DNA of 64,000 nucleotides, from positions 107,624 through 171,623 of the forward strand of contig JAFQDL010000015.1 in assembly GCA_017399265.1 (NCBI GenBank), given 5' to 3'. The notes beneath the pieces are model-generated. The model had not been told where the DNA came from. It made no database searches and worked only from the letters and a program-made list of their open reading frames with translations. Source of the stretch: Clostridia bacterium. GTDB taxonomy: Bacteria; Bacillota; Clostridia; Christensenellales; UBA1242. Both the position numbers and the translations under genes were made by a program. Of the stretch, positions 32,219 to 40,764 are shown piece by piece (position 1 is the first letter of the stretch; each line of letters begins with the position of its first letter).

Positions 32219-33511
32219 ATGAAGACGTTAAAAGTTATTGGAAACTGCTGTTTTGTATTTCTAGCAATAATTGGTCTTTGTGTATCCCTTGCTTATGGCT
32301 ACTATCATTTCTTTGTTAAAGATATTACAACAGGAACCAACTATATAGACAATCAAATTGCTCTTGATATAGTTGCGTCTGATGATTTAACCGAAGAACA
32401 AAAAAATGAGTTTGAAGAACGATATTTTATGGAAGCAAACTTTTTTAGCAATGCTAAAAATAATGGTATTGCTTTGCAGGAATTAAAGTTTAATTATTTT
32501 ACAGATTATTCTTTATCTTCTAATGCTTATCGTTCAACAGGTATGCAATATCTTGGAGATTTAAAGCAAAGTGATTTAGTTATTACAGAAACCACAGAAC
32601 AAGAAGCCCAAAGATATGAAAGCAGTGCTTTTAGTTATTATGATACGACTAATGGCGTTAGCTGGGAAGGAAATAAATTAAGAACTCAACTTAATCGTGA
32701 AAGTGCCTTTACTATCAAAATTGATAATCGTGCTTTTCAGATCCAACTTACAGGAACTTACGAATGGACTACTTATAAGCGTAGTTGGTGGTCTTTATGG
32801 CTTTATAATCAACCTATTACAAACATTCTTTACTATAACTATTTGAATGTTTTTGCAGATTGTATGGAAGCTATAAGAACTAATAATCAAGGTTATGGCG
32901 ACTACTATATTACTGTTGATTTAAGCGAGTATTTTACTATTCGTGAGTATGATATGAGTTCTGGAAAGTATAAGGAAGATAACGTTACTGATATTATCAA
33001 AAATTATTCAGTTTTGAAATTTCACTATGACGAAAATGGTGCAAGAAACAGCACTCAATCACTGTTTGGAATTATTGATTGCAACCCAAGTTATGACATA
33101 GTTGAAGAAGAAATTGATACAACTTACTGGCAAGAAAGAATGGTTTATACACTTGATGAAGATGATTTTTCTTATAGATACAGTGATGTTTATCAAGGTT
33201 ATTTCTTTTCGCTAAACATGGATACAAAGAAAATGTTTGATGAAATGCCTCGCGCGAAAGTCAATATCAACATAGATTTAAACTCTCAATATTTCAAAGA
33301 TAAAAATATTACTGTTGTTGGACTTGATTATAACGCATTTGAAGGTTTTGAAATTGATACTCTTACAATTAAAGGTAATACACAAAAGATATATTTACTT
33401 AAAAAATCATTGTATGACACGCAATTACAAACATTTAAGTATTCTAATGGATTGACATTTGATATTGCTCAAAACGCAATAAATAATGAATATTCGGAGG
33501 TGGTTCTATGA
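32219..33511 (+). CDS. Membrane-anchored phage structural protein, unknown (430 aa)
   Basis: The ATG at 32219 follows AAGGAGG; a GTG further upstream lies in the terminator and is rejected. The 430-residue protein has one membrane helix at residues 8-30 (CCFVFLAIIGLCVSLAYGY) and a large extracellular, Tyr-rich, strand-rich part with no recognised domain. The stop overlaps the next start (ATGA). Position after the coat genes and before the adhesin suggests a minor virion or membrane-assembly protein. Confidence 0.6.
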   Translation: MKTLKVIGNCCFVFLAIIGLCVSLAYGYYHFFVKDITTGTNYIDNQIALDIVASDDLTEEQKNEFEERYFMEANFFSNAKNNGIALQELKFNYFTDYSLSSNAYRSTGMQYLGDLKQSDLVITETTEQEAQRYESSAFSYYDTTNGVSWEGNKLRTQLNRESAFTIKIDNRAFQIQLTGTYEWTTYKRSWWSLWLYNQPITNILYYNYLNVFADCMEAIRTNNQGYGDYYITVDLSEYFTIREYDMSSGKYKEDNVTDIIKNYSVLKFHYDENGARNSTQSLFGIIDCNPSYDIVEEEIDTTYWQERMVYTLDEDDFSYRYSDVYQGYFFSLNMDTKKMFDEMPRAKVNINIDLNSQYFKDKNITVVGLDYNAFEGFEIDTLTIKGNTQKIYLLKKSLYDTQLQTFKYSNGLTFDIAQNAINNEYSEVVL

Positions 33512-34020
33512 AATGGTACACCTATTTAATCTGCTTTATTTTAATCGTTGTTGGTGTCTTTTGTGGCATTGAACTCTATCGTGAAGTAAAAGCAGAAAGT
33601 TATGTAAATGGCTCTATTGATATTTCTAATAAGTTCAGTCAAGAATCGTTTAACTATTCAAGTACAAGTGTAGTTTTTTATCACGATTTATATGATGATA
33701 CAGACACTTACAGCTTTGAAAAGGACTTGTTAAAAGTTGAAGACTTTAATGGAGAAAAGAAAGAATACAAAGTTATTTTGAACGACTATGTATTGATAGG
33801 TAGTGAAATAAATGCAGGTTCTGTTTTCTCTGTTGTAAATATGGACTTTTACGATACAAACGGAAATATTGTCTGCAACTCTACTATGAAAATATCGATA
33901 CAATTTTTAAGTAATAAAACACAATTAACACTCGTAACGACAGGTCAAGAAAGTGCTTCTTTCTTGGAACAATACTTTTCTGACAATGGTATTCGTTTAA
34001 GAGTGATTGAAATTCTATAA
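33508..34020 (+). CDS. Membrane-anchored phage protein, unknown (170 aa)
   Basis: Translationally coupled to the gene before it (ATGA overlap, GGAGG upstream). Residues 4-24 form one membrane helix (YTYLICFILIVVGVFCGIEL); the rest is extracellular and strand-rich, without cysteines. Size and place resemble a minor capsid protein, but no homology is visible. Confidence 0.55.
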   Translation: MKWYTYLICFILIVVGVFCGIELYREVKAESYVNGSIDISNKFSQESFNYSSTSVVFYHDLYDDTDTYSFEKDLLKVEDFNGEKKEYKVILNDYVLIGSEINAGSVFSVVNMDFYDTNGNIVCNSTMKISIQFLSNKTQLTLVTTGQESASFLEQYFSDNGIRLRVIEIL

Positions 34021-34030
34021 GGAGGATTAT

Positions 34031-36868
34031 ATGGAAACGAAAAAAGTTTTAAGTTTGATATTTAGCCTCCTATTCGTTGGTGCTTTTACTTTCGTTCTCG
34101 TTTGGGGTATTACAAACTTCAATAAAGTTCAAGAAGGTTTATCTGGAACAGGACTTTATACACAAGAAGATTTGAATAAAGCATACGAAGATGGATATGA
34201 TACGGCACTTACGGATAAAGCTGAATATGAAGAATTGATTAACAGTTATAGAGATACTATTACTACTTTGACTGACCAAGTAACTCTTTTAACTTATGCT
34301 AATCAAGATTGTGAAACTCAAATAAAAAACCTTACTGAAACAAAGCAAGGTTTAGAAACACAAGTTGCTAATTTGACTACAATTAAGAACCAAAACGAAG
34401 CGACTATCGTGAGCTTAAATGCTGAAATCGTTAGTTTACAAAAGCAAGTAAAGACATTAACTGAAAGTAATGAAGATAAAGCCGAAGAAATTGCAGTATT
34501 GAAAAATCAAATTGCTAATTTACAAGCTTTAATCTCTCAATTACAAACAACTAATGCTCTTAATGTAGAAACTATTAACAGTTTAAATGCTCAAATTACT
34601 AATCTTAATGCTCAAATCAGCGACCTTACAATGCAATTACAAAACAATTCAAGCAATGTAATAGCATTACAAAATCGTATTGCAGAACTAGAAAGAACAG
34701 TTGCTTATTATGAACAATATATTTCAAATCTTGAAAACGGCGAACAAGTTGTAGCGACATTTGAATTTGCAGGAAGTGTTTATAATATTCAAATACTAGC
34801 AAAGAATGGTATCGCAACTGTAACAACTCCAACTTCTACCGATTATGTGATTTTCAATTATTGGACTGTTGATGGGGTTCAAGTAGATTTATCTACTTAT
34901 CAAGTTCAAACTAATACAAGATTTGTTGCAAATGTAACTTACAAATATGATGTTAAGTTTGTTGTAAACAACGAAAGTTATGATAGTCAAGTGGTTGTAA
35001 AAAATGGTTATCCAACACTACCAGCAAATCCAGTTGTAGAAGGATATGAATTTGATGGCTGGACTACAAATGGCGTTGATATTGTAAAACCTAATACAAC
35101 AGCAATTACTGTCAACACAACTTATTACGCTAAACTTACTAAACTTCATACTGTTACATTTATGTATGAAGATTGGGTATTTGAAACACAACAAGTTAGA
35201 AATGGCAACTATGCAAATGCTGTTAGTGTAGAAAATACAAACTATAAGACATTTAATGGTTGGTTATTAAATGGTGCAAAAGTTGATTTATCTACCTATA
35301 AAATTACAGGTGCAGAAACTTTTGTTGCAGACATTATTTACAGCTATGATGTTGAATTTATTTCTGACGGTGCGACTTACAACTCGCAGATCATAGCGAA
35401 AAATAATAAAGTGTCTATTCCTAACAATCCAACAAAACAAGGTTATGAGTTTGATGGTTGGACTATTGATGGAAGCAATATTGTAAATCTTACAACTTAT
35501 TCTATTACTGAAAATACAACCTTTGTAGCAAAATTCACTAAAATTCACACAGTTACTTTTATTCACGAAAATAATGTAATTGCAACACAACAAATAAGAG
35601 ATGGTGAATATGCAAGTTTTGTAAATGTTGATGCAGGATATAACACATTTGATGGCTGGACTATTGATGGAAATTTAGTAAACTTTTCTACTTATGTAAT
35701 TAGAGAAGATATAACTTTCTATTCTCAAATCACTATCAATACTGCTGAATTAAAAAGAGAAACTTTTGCAAGCACTATTCCTTCAAAATATGATATTACA
35801 AATGTCGTATTTGATAGATATACAGGAAATAATGAATATGTAGTAAATGGTGTAAATGTTATTAGTGGCTTGACTCCAAAAGCATTAAATGATGAAAACA
35901 CAATTCATTTGTATCAAAAAGATATGGATATTTATGTTTTATCAAATATGAGAATTAAAATCGATACAGGAAATAAATTCTTCCAAGCATTTTATAGTGT
36001 GCAAAGTATTGTATTAAACAACTTTGATACAAGTGAAGTTACAGATATGGCGAATATGTTTTCAGATTGTGAAGTAATACAAACACTAGATGTATCAATG
36101 TTGGATACTTCTAATGTAACAACTATGAGTAGTATGTTTAGCTATAATGATAAGATGACTTCATTAAATATTTCAAATTTTGATACAAGCAATGTAACAA
36201 ATATGCACTATATGTTTGCAAGTTGTGATTTATTAGAAACATTAGATGTATCTCATTTTAATACAAGCAAAGTAGAAAAATTTGGTGGAATGTTTTCAAG
36301 TTGTCCTATGTTAAGGTTTGTTGATGTTTCAGATTTTGATACTTCAAGTGCAACTGACTTCGGCACAATGTTTGGTTATTGTGATACATTGAACGGAATT
36401 GATGTGTCTAATTTTGATACTAGCAAAGCAACAACATTACAACTTATGTTTACTGGTTGTAAATCTTTAACATATATAGATGTTTCAGGTTTTGATACAA
36501 GTAATGTAACAAACTTTTCTGGAATGTTCCAAAATTGTGCGTCATTAACTTCAATAGATGTTTCAAACTTCAACACAGATAAAATGACTTCTGTAAATTA
36601 TATTTTCTATGGCTGTTCTTCATTAAAAACTATTGATGTAACAAGTTTTAAGACACATAACATTACAGATTTTAGGGGTATTTTTGCAAGTTGTCCTTCA
36701 TTAACAACTATTTATGCTAATGATAACTTCAATACTGCAAAATGCACAAACGATTATAACTTGTTTAATGGTTCAAAAGCGTTGGTTGGTGCAATCGCTT
36801 ATGACAGTTCTAAATTAAGTATTGCTTATGCTAACTATAAGACAGGATATTTCACTTATAAGGCATAA
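34031..36868 (+). CDS. Large coiled-coil / B-repeat / DUF285 adhesin, candidate phage receptor-binding protein
   Basis: The ATG at 34031 follows AGGAGG; the product has 945 residues. In order: a membrane helix (about 8-30), a heptad-rich coiled coil of about 180 residues (ETQVANLTTIKNQNEATIVS), five Listeria-Bacteroides B-type repeats (about 240-570; GYEFDGWTTNG), a linker, and nine 26-residue DUF285/BspA-like repeats (about 655-900; FDTSNVTNMHYMF). There is no cell-wall sorting signal. It occupies the slot of the adsorption protein (pIII) just before the assembly ATPase. Such repeats are known from bacterial surface adhesins; use as a virion tip protein is an inference. Confidence 0.8.
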   Translation: METKKVLSLIFSLLFVGAFTFVLVWGITNFNKVQEGLSGTGLYTQEDLNKAYEDGYDTALTDKAEYEELINSYRDTITTLTDQVTLLTYANQDCETQIKNLTETKQGLETQVANLTTIKNQNEATIVSLNAEIVSLQKQVKTLTESNEDKAEEIAVLKNQIANLQALISQLQTTNALNVETINSLNAQITNLNAQISDLTMQLQNNSSNVIALQNRIAELERTVAYYEQYISNLENGEQVVATFEFAGSVYNIQILAKNGIATVTTPTSTDYVIFNYWTVDGVQVDLSTYQVQTNTRFVANVTYKYDVKFVVNNESYDSQVVVKNGYPTLPANPVVEGYEFDGWTTNGVDIVKPNTTAITVNTTYYAKLTKLHTVTFMYEDWVFETQQVRNGNYANAVSVENTNYKTFNGWLLNGAKVDLSTYKITGAETFVADIIYSYDVEFISDGATYNSQIIAKNNKVSIPNNPTKQGYEFDGWTIDGSNIVNLTTYSITENTTFVAKFTKIHTVTFIHENNVIATQQIRDGEYASFVNVDAGYNTFDGWTIDGNLVNFSTYVIREDITFYSQITINTAELKRETFASTIPSKYDITNVVFDRYTGNNEYVVNGVNVISGLTPKALNDENTIHLYQKDMDIYVLSNMRIKIDTGNKFFQAFYSVQSIVLNNFDTSEVTDMANMFSDCEVIQTLDVSMLDTSNVTTMSSMFSYNDKMTSLNISNFDTSNVTNMHYMFASCDLLETLDVSHFNTSKVEKFGGMFSSCPMLRFVDVSDFDTSSATDFGTMFGYCDTLNGIDVSNFDTSKATTLQLMFTGCKSLTYIDVSGFDTSNVTNFSGMFQNCASLTSIDVSNFNTDKMTSVNYIFYGCSSLKTIDVTSFKTHNITDFRGIFASCPSLTTIYANDNFNTAKCTNDYNLFNGSKALVGAIAYDSSKLSIAYANYKTGYFTYKA

Positions 36869-36873
36869 CTATT

Positions 36874-37686
36874 ATGATAACGATTATCTTTGCACCTCCA
36901 CGAACAGGTAAAACTTGTTTTATGACACATTGTTTAAGACAAATTGCTTTTGATAGTGAAAGAAATCGTAAAATGGCAAAAGAAATTATTACAAAAAACA
37001 ATAATGGCTTTAAGCTGACTATACCTAAACACTGTGTGAGTTCTAATTACAGCATTAAATTCCGTAAATTTGGGTATAGTCCTCGGCTTAGCCGAGTTCT
37101 AAATCCTTATCGTTTAGGGTTTAAAAATGATTTTGTTAAAACGCATTTCAATTACCCATTTGAAGCAATAGGAATAACAGAAGCTCAAAAGTATCTTAAC
37201 AGCAGAATGTCAATGTATTTTCCTGAATGGCAATCTCGTTGGTATGAGCAACATGGTCATAACAATTTAGATATTTTTCTTGATACTCAAAGACCTATGC
37301 TCATTGACGTAAATATTAGAGAGTTGGCGCAGTTTATAGAAATTATTAAACTTGATATTTACTATGATGATTATGGCAGAGTTTGTAAATTAAAATGGCG
37401 TATAAGAAAGATTGAAAATAGCCAATTATTTGATAAATATATGGCTTCTGGGAAAAAAGATAAAACTTGCTATACAGAAGAAATTGTTGTTGCTGATTAT
37501 AATGTTTTTGCGTTATATGATAGCCAATGTTGTAAACCTAAATTTTATGATGGTCATATGAACGAAGATTTTGATATTCAAGAAAGTCAACCTACGGAAG
37601 AATCACTTGAAGGATATATTAAATATCTTGAAGAAGTTGATGATGAACTTCCTAAATACTTTTATCAAAGGAGGAAAAGTGCGTGA
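36874..37686 (+). CDS. Zot/pI-like phage assembly ATPase
   Basis: The 270-residue protein has an N-terminal Walker A (FAPPRTGKT, residues 6-14), a Walker B-like GITEAQ (100-105) and the Zot-family block EQHGHNNLDIFLDTQRP with IREL at about 125-155. This set defines the zonular-occludens-toxin/pI family, the inner-membrane motor that extrudes filamentous phage. No membrane helix is visible at the C-terminus, unlike pI of Gram-negative phages; a separate basic protein follows. Five bases separate it from the adhesin gene and it overlaps the next gene by four. Confidence 0.88.
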   Translation: MITIIFAPPRTGKTCFMTHCLRQIAFDSERNRKMAKEIITKNNNGFKLTIPKHCVSSNYSIKFRKFGYSPRLSRVLNPYRLGFKNDFVKTHFNYPFEAIGITEAQKYLNSRMSMYFPEWQSRWYEQHGHNNLDIFLDTQRPMLIDVNIRELAQFIEIIKLDIYYDDYGRVCKLKWRIRKIENSQLFDKYMASGKKDKTCYTEEIVVADYNVFALYDSQCCKPKFYDGHMNEDFDIQESQPTEESLEGYIKYLEEVDDELPKYFYQRRKSA

Positions 37687-38006
37687 TAAATTACAATAAA
37701 AATAAGCTCATAAATCAAACGTTGGACAAGTATTATGACACTTTTGCTCATATGCTTGATACGTGTGATTATGTTCCAGAAAAATATAACAATAAAATTG
37801 GAAAATATATCTTCAAAAATATGAAAAAACACTTTAAGTTGATAGATAAAGAAGATAAGAAATTTCAAAGACAATTTAAAAAGAAAGAAAAAGAAAAGAT
37901 AAAACAACTTAAAGAACAAAACAAAAAGCCTAAAAAACAAAGCAAATTCAAACTTTTTCTTAAAAAACTTTTTAAGAGAAAGAATTTAGTTAAAGGAGGT
38001 AAATAA
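37683..38006 (+). CDS. Small highly basic protein, unknown (107 aa)
   Basis: Starts at GTG 37683, overlapping the Zot stop (GTGA), behind AAAGGAGG. The C-terminal half is almost entirely Lys-rich (KKKEKEKIKQLKEQNKKPKK), the N-terminal half resembles a small helical domain. Likely nucleic-acid or membrane-surface binding. It may work together with the Zot-like ATPase. Confidence 0.6.
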   Translation: MINYNKNKLINQTLDKYYDTFAHMLDTCDYVPEKYNNKIGKYIFKNMKKHFKLIDKEDKKFQRQFKKKEKEKIKQLKEQNKKPKKQSKFKLFLKKLFKRKNLVKGGK

Positions 38007-38008
38007 GC

Positions 38009-38221
38009 ATGGGATTTTTTACAGCAAAACATAAATCTATGGCTCGTAATAATTCAATGGAAGATTTACAAAAAGGATATAAAAGTAGTGAATATGCATT
38101 GCGTGTGGCATCATATAAAGGAGATAAAAAAGCACTAAAAGAAGCTATGAAAGTTCACGGAAATTTTGAATATGCAATGCTTTATAGAAATACACCAGAA
38201 TTTAATAAAAACCGAAAATGA
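38009..38221 (+). CDS. Small protein, unknown (70 aa)
   Basis: AAAGGAGG precedes the ATG by ten bases. The 70-residue protein is helical and basic (YALRVASYKGDKKALKEAMK) with no recognised motif; part of the rightward phage block. Confidence 0.55.
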   Translation: MGFFTAKHKSMARNNSMEDLQKGYKSSEYALRVASYKGDKKALKEAMKVHGNFEYAMLYRNTPEFNKNRK

Positions 38222-38250
38222 TATTAAAAAATCTTGTGTGAAAAGCAATT

Positions 38251-39282
38251 ATGTCATTTGCAGAAGCAAAAGTATATTTTGATGGTAGTCATTATATCGC
38301 TATCCCACGCACTACAAGACCTACTAAAAAGCGACCAAAACTACTTGAAGAAACAATTACTGTCGCTATTGATGAAGAAGTAAAGGACTCGGAATTATCC
38401 GAGCCCCTTATTTCGTCTGAAATTGAAGAAAATTTTTCTTTTGAAGAAGTGTCTGAAATTGTTGATGAAGCACAAATAATAGCAGAAAAACGACCTAAAA
38501 AAACTAAACAAATAACAAAGAAAGAACTATTTAATGAGTTGTATGCAAAATATATTGATTTAAAGAAAAAAGAACGCAAGAAAATGATATTAAAAGATAT
38601 GCGAGAATACTTTGATGACTATAAAAGTTGTGAATCTTTTGTAAATATCAATTTTGATAGAAAACAAAGAAACTTGATCTGTCGCAGAGTTCGTATGATA
38701 AGAAAAGCAAATTTAGTAAATTTTAACTACTTTTGCACTTTTACTTATGATGATAAGCTCCATACAGAACAAAGTTTTAGAAAGAAACTTAAAATAGCAT
38801 TACAAAACTTTTCTTCTCGCAGAGGTTGGAAATACATTGGAGTTTGGGAACGTGCACCAGAAACAAAGAGGTTGCATTTTCACGGCTTGTTTTATATTCC
38901 TGAAGGAACTATGCCTGGCGAAATTGAAGAACACAATGATTACAATTTTAAGCTTAAAAGACGCACTATTACACTGCAAAACTCATATTTTAATCAAAGA
39001 TTTGGTCGTTCTGACTTTGAACCAATAAGGAGCAAATATGACTTACTTGAAGAAATGTCATACATTATGAAGTATTTAGAAAAAACAGAAGAAAAAATTG
39101 TGTATTCAAAAGGACTTTATCAATACTTTATATCAGATATCATTGAAGATGATATTGTATGCACAATAGGTCAAGAAGATAGAAAACTACTCTTGTTTGA
39201 TGATTTTATGTGCCTTGATGAAGGTGAACTTATAGGAAAAGTTTCGCCAGAAGTTATCGCAAGAATGAGAAAATGCAACTAA
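38251..39282 (+). CDS. Rolling-circle replication initiator (HUH endonuclease, Y2 type)
   Basis: The 343-residue protein has motif I FCTFTYD (161-167), the metal-binding HUH motif LHFHGLF (His209, His211) and a catalytic YIMKY (Tyr271, Tyr275). Two tyrosines four residues apart define the Y2 class used by single-stranded DNA phages and filamentous phages. It would nick the double-stranded form to start rolling-circle replication. Residues 1-100 are an acidic and then basic extension. The ribosome binding site is weak, keeping Rep low. The two hairpins directly downstream are its likely target region. Confidence 0.88.
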   Translation: MSFAEAKVYFDGSHYIAIPRTTRPTKKRPKLLEETITVAIDEEVKDSELSEPLISSEIEENFSFEEVSEIVDEAQIIAEKRPKKTKQITKKELFNELYAKYIDLKKKERKKMILKDMREYFDDYKSCESFVNINFDRKQRNLICRRVRMIRKANLVNFNYFCTFTYDDKLHTEQSFRKKLKIALQNFSSRRGWKYIGVWERAPETKRLHFHGLFYIPEGTMPGEIEEHNDYNFKLKRRTITLQNSYFNQRFGRSDFEPIRSKYDLLEEMSYIMKYLEKTEEKIVYSKGLYQYFISDIIEDDIVCTIGQEDRKLLLFDDFMCLDEGELIGKVSPEVIARMRKCN

Positions 39283-39283
39283 A

Positions 39284-39353
39284 AAACGGTGGCGTTAAGA
39301 ATGTGAGGGTTAGCAGAAAGCTTGCGTGATAACCCCACATTTAGCCACCGTTT
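39284..39353 (+). other. Large bulged hairpin after rep (candidate origin or packaging signal)
   Basis: AAACGGTGGC pairs with GCCACCGTTT, AATGTG and GGGTTA pair with TAACCC and CACATT around a one-base bulge, and GCA/TGC closes the tip. It starts two bases after the rep stop codon. In filamentous phages such intergenic hairpins are the packaging signal and replication origins. Confidence 0.75.
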
Positions 39354-39383
39354 ATTGCTTTGTTTCAACTTTGTTTCGTTTCT

Positions 39384-39443
39384 GGGCGTGTGCTTGTCTG
39401 GTGGAGCGAAGCGACACCACTTGTTCAAGACAAGCACACGCCC
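39384..39443 (+). other. 16-bp perfect inverted repeat with inner hairpin (candidate origin)
   Basis: GGGCGTGTGCTTGTCT (39384) and AGACAAGCACACGCCC (39428) are perfect arms; inside, TGGTG and CACCA form a smaller stem over GAGCGAAGCGA. It is more GC-rich than anything around it and stands 30 bp after the first hairpin, beyond the rep gene. Confidence 0.8.
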
Positions 39444-39453
39444 TGCAATCAAA

Positions 39454-39771
39454 TCAATCATTTTCATCAAGGACTTCTTGTGCTAAAAGTAAAATATCAT
39501 TTTCATTTTCTTTTTTTCTTTTGTGTAGGATTATTGCAAAAATATAAAGGTTCACAGTAACACCAATGATAGCACATAAGCCTAATAAATAAATGTGAAA
39601 TGCAAGTCCAACAATAAAAAGCAATGTGGAAAATAATCCTATAATAATACTTGTTATTCTTGCAGACTTTTTAATCCAATCATCTAATCTTTGAAGAGAT
39701 TTTGCTTTACGAGATGTTAAGGATGAATATTCCAATGCTATTTTATTTGCATAAATTTTATCTGTGTTCAT
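39454..39771 (-). CDS. Small two-helix membrane protein, unknown (105 aa)
   Basis: AAGGAG precedes the ATG. The 105-residue protein begins MNTDKIYANKIALEYSSL, has two membrane helices (about 42-65 and 67-88) and charged ends. Such proteins are frequent in Bacillota and are sometimes mislabelled dihydropteridine reductase; the function is unknown. It faces the phage block and may mark the return to host DNA. Confidence 0.65.
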   Translation of the reverse strand: MNTDKIYANKIALEYSSLTSRKAKSLQRLDDWIKKSARITSIIIGLFSTLLFIVGLAFHIYLLGLCAIIGVTVNLYIFAIILHKRKKENENDILLLAQEVLDEND

Positions 39772-39854
39772 ATTTAATCTCCTTGATTAAATTATACAAC
39801 AGCAAAAAGAGAACTCACACAACATAAAAACAAAAAAGTGTCTATTTCAGACAC

Positions 39855-40754
39855 TTAATTTATTTGCTTTTTATATTCTTTAAGTTGTTTATTTCCTTTA
39901 ACAATCATAATGATTGCCATAGTTATCGCAAAACCTATAACAGCAACACCTGTAACAGATAACATTATTTGACTAAATAATGGACTTTCGGTTGTTCCGA
40001 AAGTAGTTAGCATTGTTGCTTCAAGTGTTAGCATAGATACAGCACCTGCTATTAAAGATATTGTTTTGGCACTAGAATATACAGCACTTTTATATTTTCT
40101 ATATCGGACAAGATTGATTATAGCAAAAGTGAAAGTAAAGAAAGTATAAGCTGCCATAGCTATTGTTGTTATCATATGATGATAGAAAGTTCGGTTCCAA
40201 TAAACCATAAAGAAAACAATAACTGCAAGAGCTAAATTCATAGCAATTAGTAAATATCCACACAAAATAGATTTTTTTGCTTCAATAGTGGTTTCTTCAT
40301 TTGCTTTATATTTTCTTGTGTGTTTAACTAAGAAAAATCTCATTATTCCTAGCATTACATAGTAAGCAAACATTGAGTAAAACCAAAAAGATTTATGATT
40401 AAAGCCAAGCACTAATTGAAATATGGCAAAGGCAACATTCCAAATTAGCGAGCCATATAGTGAAACATTCATTCTTAAATGGACATCAGAAAACCACTTT
40501 TGCATATACTTATTTTCTCTTTTAAATGTCTTGAAAAAAGTAATTATTCTCGGAATTCTAAAACAAATAACAAGTAAAACATAAAACGCCAAAAGATAAG
40601 AAAGTATAGCAAGTATTGATTCTGTGCCCAAATATATTAGAGATAAAACTAAAAATGTAACCGAAATAGGCAGTAAGCAAATGATTACTGCTAAATGCGG
40701 GTATAGTAAATTTAATCCTATTTTCTTCCAATCAATTTTCTTTTTTTCTTCCAT
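39855..40754 (-). CDS. Polytopic membrane protein, unknown (299 aa)
   Basis: The start at 40754 (MEEKKKIDWKK) follows GGAG and lies 10 bp after the cardiolipin synthase stop, so the two genes are probably co-transcribed. About eight membrane helices, no known signature. The link to the synthase suggests a role in membrane lipid handling, but this is a guess. Confidence 0.65.
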   Translation of the reverse strand: MEEKKKIDWKKIGLNLLYPHLAVIICLLPISVTFLVLSLIYLGTESILAILSYLLAFYVLLVICFRIPRIITFFKTFKRENKYMQKWFSDVHLRMNVSLYGSLIWNVAFAIFQLVLGFNHKSFWFYSMFAYYVMLGIMRFFLVKHTRKYKANEETTIEAKKSILCGYLLIAMNLALAVIVFFMVYWNRTFYHHMITTIAMAAYTFFTFTFAIINLVRYRKYKSAVYSSAKTISLIAGAVSMLTLEATMLTTFGTTESPLFSQIMLSVTGVAVIGFAITMAIIMIVKGNKQLKEYKKQIN

Positions 40755-40764
40755 ATTTTCTCCA

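Noticed and set aside
31122-39282. Gram-negative-type inovirus with a pIV secretin
   Set aside because: No gene of suitable size or with secretin features is present in the block; absence agrees with a single-membrane host.
38251-39282. Gokushovirus (Microviridae) prophage, based on the Rep type
   Set aside because: There is no large jelly-roll capsid gene or pilot protein, and a Zot-like ATPase with tiny membrane proteins is present instead.
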